From the NCBI GenBank assembly GCA_040007095.1, contig JBDTVS010000206.1, positions 1-49,237 on the forward strand: a DNA stretch of 49,237 bases. Reading direction: 5' to 3'. The stretch's first letter is position 1, and each line of letters starts with the position of its first letter. The DNA comes from JBDTVS01 sp040007095. Its GTDB lineage: Bacteria > Acidobacteriota > Vicinamibacteria > Vicinamibacterales > CAVVIG01. The position numbers and the translations under genes were made by a program. A model generated the notes under the pieces. The model did no database searches and had not been told where the DNA came from. It was given only the letters and a program-made list of their open reading frames with translations. Shown piece after piece: positions 10,201 through 14,850 of the stretch.

Positions 10201-11838
10201 GTCCCGATCGGGATCCCGGGTGAGCTGTACATCGGCGGCCAGGGGGTCGGGCGAGGGTACGTCAACCATCCCGAGCTGACGGCGGCGCGGTTTCTTCCTG
10301 ATCCGTTTAGCCCGGACGCGCGCGCCCGCATGTACAAGACGGGCGATATCGCACGCTATCGGGCCGACGGCAACATCGACCTCCTGGGGCGCGTCGACCA
10401 CCAAGTCAAGATCCGCGGCTTCCGCATTGAGTTGGGCGAGATTGAAAATGCCCTGCTGCAACACGCCGACGTCCAGCAGGCCGTCGTTCTGGCCCGGGAA
10501 GATACGCCCCACGACAAGCGGCTGGTCGCCTACATCATGACTCGCACCGCGCGGGCGCCGTCCACCAGGGAATTGCTCGACTTCCTGCAGCACCGGTTGC
10601 CCAACTACATGGTGCCTGCCACGTTCGTGCCGCTGGCGGCCTTGCCGCTGACGCCCAACGGCAAGGTGAACCGTCGGGCCCTGCCTGCTCCCGATCGTGC
10701 GACAGGCGACTCGAAAGAAGGCTTTGTCGCGCCGCGGAATCTACTGGAGTATCAGGTGGCCGAAATGTGGCAGCGCATCCTGGGCGTTGAGCGTATTGGC
10801 GTGAGAGACAATTTCTTTGATTGTGGGGGACACTCGCTCCTGGCCGTGCGAGTGATCAGCCAGATCGAGAGAATCATCGGCACAAGACTATCTGTGATTG
10901 CTCTTTTCCAGGCGCCTACGATTGAACAACTCGCCAGGCTCCTGCGGCACGAGGCCGCGGACTCCTTGTCCTCTTTGGTGCCGCTTCAGTCCACCGGTTC
11001 CAAGCCTCCCTTTTTCTGGATTCACGGTGAACGCAGCGATGCACTGCTTCCACGCCATTTAGGACCGGACCAGCCTCTATTTGGACTAATGCACCAGAGT
11101 CTCGACGGAACCCCCGCTCTCTACACCAGCGTTGAAGAGATCGCGACTCATTACCTCCGCGAAATCCGTACCGTTCGACCCCAGGGACCTTATCGCCTCG
11201 GTGGCTACTGCTTCGGTGGCATGGTCGCGTTCGAGGTCGCCCAACAACTGCAAAGGCAAAATGAGCGAGTTGACCTCGTGGTGTTAGTGAACCCTTCCAA
11301 CCCAAGGTCCGATCAGCTCCCATTGCCTCTCTCCGAGAATGCTGATGGCTCGCAACACACCAGCAAGTCATCCAGAGACGGCACATCATTTCGTGATGAA
11401 CTCTCCCGTCACCTCCAGAGCATGAAGGCCCTCCGCTTTTCCCAGCTGCCGGCCTATGTGCTGCAGAGGGTGAAGAGTAAGGCGGTAGACTCTTCACTGA
11501 AGATCATTCGGCCCGTTCAGAAGCTGGCCATCAACGTATGTCTGGGTCTCGGCCGTCGGTTACCTCCCTCCCTTCGAAGCCGATACATTTTGGAAATCTA
11601 CTTCGAGGCCATGAGAACATACGTTCCCGAGCTCTATTCGGGCCGGCTAACGATCTTCCAAGCCGATGTGGAATCCGCTGCCCCCCTCAGATGGAAAGCT
11701 CTCGCTCGGGGAGGAGTAGACCTGCACTACATTCCGGGAGATCACCTCAGTGTGCTCGAAGAATCGCACATACGAGCCTGGGCGGAAACCCTGAAGAACT
11801 CGCTCACGACCCAGCCCGACAAAGGCGACGCGCAGTAG
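4276..11838 (+). CDS. Two-module nonribosomal peptide synthetase with N-terminal formyltransferase domain
   Basis: 2520 residues. Domain order with rough positions: methionyl-tRNA formyltransferase-like F domain (12-185; N100, H102 and D138 match the catalytic Asn-His-Asp) and its C-terminal subdomain (195-300); only the C-terminal half of a condensation domain (331-575), with no H-H-x-x-x-D-G; adenylation A1 (590-1080); carrier PCP1 (Ser1130 in G-G-H-S-L-L); complete condensation domain (1191-1640; H-H-I-A-S-D-G at 1322-1328); A2 (1650-2130); PCP2 (Ser2187); type I thioesterase (2240-2520) with Cys2312 in G-Y-C-F-G-G and a G-D-H near the end. Known F domains (linear gramicidin LgrA) formylate the first aminoacyl-PCP using formyl-tetrahydrofolate, so an N-formyl dipeptide-type product is inferred. 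Reading binding-pocket residues by eye gives A2 D-I-L-Q-L-G-M-I-W, close to glycine codes; A1 D-S-W-D-I-G-L-I-G is unassigned. The start at 4276 has GGAG 8 bases upstream; an ATG at 4228 would add 16 unconserved residues. No tailoring, transport or phosphopantetheinyl-transferase gene is adjacent. Confidence 0.9.
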   Translation: MKSEIGNKPYRFSCFIIGEGTLPIRCAEVLVDRGNTILGAISSDAAIERWATERGIPCIDPRADVIAFLSQRPFEYLFSIVNSHILPQEMLRLPDQHTINYHNALLPRYGGSHAASWALMNREKVHGVTWHVVTDLVDGGDILKQHAVEIAEGDTALTLNAKCYEAALRSFSELLDDLACGRESRKTQDLNERTFFSLYKRPPAGCVLSWNRCAYDIDSLIRALDTGPYPNPLGCAKFVVDGDFIIVGQSEVVDSVSETPPGTITGIGSESLRISTSSREIVLHKLLSIDGQPLSIPDLVGRCGLQEGHRFNDIDSDLAARITALNASICKHEAFWVARLATVQPLELPDTHRHSSPARPSRYARVPVLIGDEIRSYIARCHPACNPGDVLVAAFAVYFARIGGASRFDLSYTPAELRRSLAGVEGLFAAHLPLRLEIDAAQDFIAACHAVEAQLLVTRQHLTYARDVMTRYPALRSVEPQALRMLPVAVEQVARLDNYEATPGSELTLAISEDGAACLWLYDAEVVDLGSVTRMVGHVRTLLQSIVSHPERRLSALPILPDADRRQLLVEWNDTRRDYPEDKCLHELIEAQVEQTPDAAAVIFEDQQMTYRQLNAMANQVGWRLTAKGIGKGSYVPILMDRGGEVVIAMLAIMKTGAAFVPLDIHWPADRIKRALADLNCEVILVHQTSPFAEEDLCRSLFIVDGQTADTPMPNLNIQMAAGEPLYAIYTSGSTGAPKAAVVPHQGITNRFLWMNELFGGQTAAAVLQTTPHLYDSAVWQIFWPLINGGKTVIPSPGLEASAHHLSILIDRHEVTMTDFVPSVLNAIVPELVTNSTLQRRLRSLRSLIVGGEEITPSTTYTFMAHFPQVRVVNLYGPTEASIGCICYEVTGRERGKIPIGKPISNVQVVILDRDMNLVPGGMAGELYLAGVCLGLGYLKDEQKTKAAFVDNPFAEIDGRRLYKTGDRARYLPDGNIEFLGRLDAQVKIRGFRIELTEIETVLAQHPSVREAVVVAHESDRTDKRLVAYVVSNQEPAAPVKDLRTFVKTQLPDYMVPWAFVTLAALPLTPNGKVDRLALPLPQQARAASAEAFVAPRTDVETRVAQIWGQVLGLDAVGIHDSFFDLGGHSLLAAQVVSLVRHAFEVEVPLHTLFEVETVAGLAQRVETRRRSGRGLDAPPLVPVSRDGDLPLSFAQQRLWFLDQLEPGSCLYNLPKAIRLRGVLNVEALQGALNAVVVRHEILRTNIHRAAVDGDPVQVIRESRPVTLAVIDVSQRSGDHAEIAPLLNAEAQRPFDLSSGLMLRASLVKLGENDHVLLVAMHHIASDGWSMGIFARELSTLYDAFSRGARDPLPALPIQYADYAVWQRHWLRGDVLERQLSYWKEQLAGITALELPADRPRPAMPSYRGATQSLVLTQGIADQLRAFSRQEGVTLFMTLLAAFQTLLHRYCGQVDIGVGSPIAGRTRPEVEGLMGFFVNTLVLRTDLSGNPSFRELTARVRRVALDAYEHQDLPFERIVAELNPHRDLGRNHLFQVMFAFDAESDEAVTLSGLEVHPVEVTTGTSKFDLTLSIAEAAGSLTTSLEYNRDLFEDTKIGRMLGHFQTLLQSISADPELRLSDLPILTDAEKHQLLVTWNATQREAPPASCIHELFEAQVARSPDAVAVVFEDQQLTYRDLNAKANQVAHALRTRGVGPEVLVGICMERSVDMVVGLLGILKAGGAYVPLDPAYPRDRLALMLDDAQVPVLLSQQSVLPLLPDHRTEVWCLDRDEEGLAAQATENPPPQATPDALAYVIYTSGSTGRPKGVQIPHDAVVNLLRSMQRRPGLRAHDTLLAVTTLSFDIAGLELFLPLIVGARVVLASRDLQADGHQLADMVAASGATVMQATPATWRMLLDSGWPGHPQLTILCGGEELPRELADRLLARSAALWNMYGPTETTIWSAIHHVSADSRAVSIGRPIDNTQIYILDAQFHPVPIGIPGELYIGGQGVGRGYVNHPELTAARFLPDPFSPDARARMYKTGDIARYRADGNIDLLGRVDHQVKIRGFRIELGEIENALLQHADVQQAVVLAREDTPHDKRLVAYIMTRTARAPSTRELLDFLQHRLPNYMVPATFVPLAALPLTPNGKVNRRALPAPDRATGDSKEGFVAPRNLLEYQVAEMWQRILGVERIGVRDNFFDCGGHSLLAVRVISQIERIIGTRLSVIALFQAPTIEQLARLLRHEAADSLSSLVPLQSTGSKPPFFWIHGERSDALLPRHLGPDQPLFGLMHQSLDGTPALYTSVEEIATHYLREIRTVRPQGPYRLGGYCFGGMVAFEVAQQLQRQNERVDLVVLVNPSNPRSDQLPLPLSENADGSQHTSKSSRDGTSFRDELSRHLQSMKALRFSQLPAYVLQRVKSKAVDSSLKIIRPVQKLAINVCLGLGRRLPPSLRSRYILEIYFEAMRTYVPELYSGRLTIFQADVESAAPLRWKALARGGVDLHYIPGDHLSVLEESHIRAWAETLKNSLTTQPDKGDAQ

Positions 11839-11844
11839 TGTTCC

Positions 11845-12306
11845 GTGACTCCGCCGCACACGAGCTTCGCCACCGACGTGCAGGTGATCGTGCAGCAGGC
11901 ACTCGCCGTCCGCGACCGTTACCACGCCGGGCTCGTCTTCGCGCATGGACTGGCCGTCGTCCGGGGGCAGCTCATCACCCGCCTCGCCGAACGCCTTGAC
12001 CGACCCAGTCGCGTGCCTGACGTCCAGCGTTTCGCGGCGCATCTCCTGCGTGAATTCACCACCATCTGGCCCTTCTTGTCTGATCCGACGAATGACGCGA
12101 CGAACTGGCGGGCCGAACACGCGATCCGGCCCGCGGTGGTGACGCGCAAGGTCTGTGGCGGCAATCGCTCTTGGGCGGGCGCTGACAGTCAGCAGATTCT
12201 CGCCAGCGTCATCCGCACGACGTCCCAACGCGAGCTCAATCCGCACGTCGTGCTCGCCTCGATGCTCCAGTTCCGAACGCCGCACGTGGTCGTCGAGTTA
12301 AACTGA
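11845..12306 (+). pseudogene. IS66-type transposase, C-terminal remnant (right copy)
   Basis: A 153-residue frame (GTG start at best) that begins six bases after the NRPS stop. It contains the same IS66 C-terminal signature as the left copy (T-N-W-R-A-E-H-A-I-R-P-A-V-V then C-G-G-N-R-S-W-A-G-A-D-S) plus about 25 further upstream residues in their proper order. At about a third of the normal length for this family it lacks most of the catalytic core and is not expected to be active. Its tight junction with the NRPS stop suggests that recombination placed these sequences together. Confidence 0.75.
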
Positions 12307-12325
12307 CCCGCTAACCAGTCACCCC
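11917..12325 (+). repeat. Right direct repeat flanking the NRPS
   Basis: Partner of 3582-3990, same orientation. Homologous recombination between the two would excise an 8335-bp circle carrying the complete NRPS gene and leave one copy behind. Confidence 0.85.
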
Positions 12326-12350
12326 CCAGTTTGCCGCGGCCTTGCTCGGG

Positions 12351-12785
12351 TCAGCCGAACGGATTCTTGACGTCCAGGGACTCGAACTTCCGAAAATCGC
12401 GATCGTTTGAGTAGAGGGTGCGAACACCGTGTTGGAAGAGGATCGCTGCGACGTGCGCGTCCGGAACGAGGTTTCCGCGAACCGCCACGTCCCCGATGAC
12501 ATGGGCGTATGCGTCGAGGAAGCCTTCCTGTTCGGCCACGGCCCGCGTATGTGGTAGCGCGAGCAGTGACTTGACGTTGCCAACCGCCTCGTCCGGCGCA
12601 AGTGGTGCCGCGAAAATCCTCGGATGAGTCGCGATGCGCAGATACGACATCAGCGTCGGCCATGTCAGGCAGAGCAGTTCCGGACTGCTCGCGCACGACC
12701 GGAGGAATCGGTGCGCAGCGTCGTGACGGTCGCTGGATTTGTCCGAGGCGTAGAGGAGCACGTTGACGTCGACGGAATAGCTCAT
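12351..12785 (-). CDS. PIN-domain toxin (VapC-like ribonuclease)
   Basis: 144 residues matching the TA-system PIN fold: V-D-V-N-V-L-L-Y-A at the N-terminus with the first acidic residue (Asp6), L-T-W-P-T-L-M-S-Y-L-R-I-A-T-H-P-R-I-F in the middle, and V-P-D-A-H-V-A-A-I and Y-S-N-D-R-D-F providing the C-terminal acidic residues. Family members are Mg-dependent RNases. The ATG at 12785 overlaps the antitoxin stop codon by the four-base ATGA arrangement, so the two are translationally coupled. All expected acidic residues are visible, so the toxin is probably intact. RNA target unknown. Confidence 0.85.
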   Translation of the reverse strand: MSYSVDVNVLLYASDKSSDRHDAAHRFLRSCASSPELLCLTWPTLMSYLRIATHPRIFAAPLAPDEAVGNVKSLLALPHTRAVAEQEGFLDAYAHVIGDVAVRGNLVPDAHVAAILFQHGVRTLYSNDRDFRKFESLDVKNPFG

Positions 12786-13048
12786 GTCCGATCTGAGTCG
12801 AGCGCAGCGTACACGGCGTCCTTGTCCGCGAGATCGACCAGCGCGTTCATCGGACGCGAGGTCCAACGGAACGTCGCCGGTCGCGTCCGGGACCCGCGAC
12901 GGCGGCCGAGCGCCTCAGCGAGCAGTTCGGAGACGACCGCGCCCATCGATCGGCCTTCTGTCTCGTGGATCGCCTTTACTTCACGGAGGATCGGGGTGTC
13001 GATGTCGACTGTGGTGCGCACGATGATTGATGTTAATGATGTGAGCAT
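12782..13048 (-). CDS. Ribbon-helix-helix antitoxin
   Basis: 88 residues at most. R-T-T-V-D-I-D-T-P-I-L-R-E-V-K followed by G-R-S-M-G-A-V-V-S-E-L-L-A-E-A-L is the ribbon-helix-helix DNA-binding fold used by VapB-like antitoxins, and the C-terminal part (F-R-W-T-S-R-P-M-N-A-L-V-D-L-A-D-K) would bind the toxin. It is transcribed first and overlaps the toxin gene by four bases. The start is uncertain: the ATG at 13048 adds nine residues ahead of the usual family start, and a GTG at 13021 begins almost exactly where homologues start; neither has a strong ribosome-binding site. Autorepression of the pair is expected from the family. Confidence 0.8.
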   Translation of the reverse strand: MLTSLTSIIVRTTVDIDTPILREVKAIHETEGRSMGAVVSELLAEALGRRRGSRTRPATFRWTSRPMNALVDLADKDAVYAALDSDRT

Positions 13049-13164
13049 CTGATGTCAAACCGCCGTCTGACCTGTGCGTCTCGCATTGAGAATTCTCGCG
13101 CTGAATCCAGTTATTCCGCGACGTTGCGCGTCGCCCGACGTCTGTCCTACGCTGACCGGCAGAT

Positions 13165-13310
13165 GAGGACCTCCTGCTCGCCCTGCTTCACCTCGCTGTC
13201 GTGACCGCGAAGCTCTGTGGCACCGGTGGTGTGCGAGCGGTGATGGCCGAAAACCTCCTGCTCAAGTCACGCAGCAACTGATCGTCCTGCGCCGTCGGAT
13301 TCATGGCGGC
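13165..13310 (+). pseudogene. Integrase-core transposase, N-terminal scrap
   Basis: The frame reads L-L-A-L-L-H-L-A-V-V-T-A-K-L, then G-G-V-R-A-V-M-A-E-N-L-L-L-K, and after a one-base shift Q-Q-L-I-V-L-R-R-R. This resembles the N-terminus of integrase-core (rve) transposases, which carry a hydrophobic helix, G-G-x-R-A-V-x-A-E-x-L-L-L-K and then Q-L-L-I-V-x-R-x-R. The rest of the gene is absent. The surrounding 13049-13458 has no other gene. Confidence 0.55.
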
Positions 13311-13458
13311 GGCTATCGCTTGTATCACCACTCACTCGCCATCGCGCGCCGCATACCATGGTTTTGGTATTGTCGCCTTGTCACGGCGGCCTGATAACAC
13401 GCACAGCAGGCTGACAGACCGTCAGCGCGTGTTTGCCGAATACGGGGGACAGGTGGCC

Positions 13459-14844
13459 GTGACGCCTCAGAATCTCGACACCAAGCTGCGGCAGTATGGG
13501 AACGCCGTGGACATGCTGCGCCGATCCACAGCAACTCCGGACGCCGTGCCGATCCAAGCCGAATTCACCAATTGGCGCGACGAGCAGGAAGCATGGCGCA
13601 CCAGCGCTGCGCTCTTCGATCAGTCGCACCACATGACCGATCTCCACGTCGAAGGGCCGGACGTCATTCGTCTCCTGTCGGCTCTCGGCGTCAACAGCTT
13701 CAAGAACTTCGGATGCAACCGCGCGAAGCAGCTGGTCGTGTGCAATCCGGACGGGTTCGTCATCGCCGACGGTTTGTTGCTCGGCCTCGAATCGGAACGC
13801 GTCAGCATTGTCGGCCGGCCCTCGATGGCGAACTGGGTGGAGTTTCATGCCCGGACCGGTGGCTATGATGTCGCGGTGCACCGCGACGACCACACGTCGC
13901 GCAATCCGCTCGGTCGCCGGGTCTATCGGTTCGAGATGCAGGGGCCCAACGTGCTCGACATTCTCGAAAAGGTCAATGGCGGACCTTTGCCCGCGATTCA
14001 GTTTTTTCATCTCGCCGAGATGGCGATCGCCGGCCGGCGGGTGAGGGCATTGAGACGGCGCGGCATGTGCGGCGCCGCGGGCATCGAGATTTGGGGACCG
14101 ATGGCCGAAGGTCCGGCGGTTCTCGACGAGCTGATGACGGCAGGCGCCGAGTTCGGCCTCAAACGGTGCGGCGCCCGCGCGCAATCGACGTTCGCGACGG
14201 AATCCGGCTGGATTGCGTCGCCCCTGCCCGCGATCTATTCAGGCCTCACGATGAAGGCGTATCGCGAGTGGCTGAGCGCCGACAGCTTCGAAGCGACGGC
14301 GTCTCTCGGTGGAAGCTATTCCTCGAAACGGATCCAGGACTACTACTTGACGCCCTGGGATCTCGGCTACGGGCACTTCGTGAAGCTTGATCACGATTTC
14401 ATCGGTCGCGATGCCCTTGCGGCCTGCGCGAATCAGCCGCACCGGCGGAAGGTGTCGCTGTCGTGGGACAGCGACGACATCCTCCGAGTGTTCGAGAGCA
14501 TGCTGGGCGAAGGCGATCGGGCGAAGTACATGGAGATGCCGGCGGCCTGCTACACGACGTTCGCGTATGACACCGTGTTGAAAGATGGGCGCAGCGTCGG
14601 CATCTCCACGTACTTGGTCTACACCTCCAACGGACGCGAATGGATCTCGACCGCCATCGTCGATGAAGAGGTTGCTCAGCCGGGGACCGAGGTGGGCGTT
14701 CTTTGGGGAGAGTCCGACGGCGGAGCCGCCAAGTCGAATATCGAGGCCCACGTGCAGATGCCAATCCACGCCATCGTTGTCCCGAGCCCGTATTCGGATC
14801 GGGCAGGCGAACCTTACCGTCCGTACGCCTTCGCCGGCATCTAG
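13459..14844 (+). CDS. Tetrahydrofolate-dependent aryl O-demethylase, LigM/DesA type
   Basis: 461 residues, close to the ~470 of LigM and DesA. It follows the GcvT-like aminomethyltransferase fold through most of its length, with family-diagnostic segments: P-I-Q-A-E-F-T-N-W-R-D-E-Q-E-A-W-R, D-Q-S-H-H-M-T-D-L, a G-x-E-I-W-G-P segment, E-S-G-W-I-A-S-P-L-P-A-I-Y and V-K-L-D-H-D-F-I-G-R-D-A-L. LigM and DesA move the methyl of vanillate/3-O-methylgallate or syringate to tetrahydrofolate. Substrate is therefore probably a methoxylated aromatic acid, but which one cannot be read from sequence. The start is GTG 13459, with GGGGGA about 9 bases before it; an ATG at 13303 would add 52 residues not expected in the family. 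It is convergent with the sensor kinase, with only six bases between stop codons. Confidence 0.82.
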   Translation: MTPQNLDTKLRQYGNAVDMLRRSTATPDAVPIQAEFTNWRDEQEAWRTSAALFDQSHHMTDLHVEGPDVIRLLSALGVNSFKNFGCNRAKQLVVCNPDGFVIADGLLLGLESERVSIVGRPSMANWVEFHARTGGYDVAVHRDDHTSRNPLGRRVYRFEMQGPNVLDILEKVNGGPLPAIQFFHLAEMAIAGRRVRALRRRGMCGAAGIEIWGPMAEGPAVLDELMTAGAEFGLKRCGARAQSTFATESGWIASPLPAIYSGLTMKAYREWLSADSFEATASLGGSYSSKRIQDYYLTPWDLGYGHFVKLDHDFIGRDALAACANQPHRRKVSLSWDSDDILRVFESMLGEGDRAKYMEMPAACYTTFAYDTVLKDGRSVGISTYLVYTSNGREWISTAIVDEEVAQPGTEVGVLWGESDGGAAKSNIEAHVQMPIHAIVVPSPYSDRAGEPYRPYAFAGI

Positions 14845-14850
14845 CGTCCG

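Noticed and set aside
9010..10593. Long minus-strand open frame of 527 codons inside the NRPS
   Set aside because: It lies wholly antisense to well-conserved NRPS domains, has no ribosome-binding site or recognisable family, and is explained by high GC.
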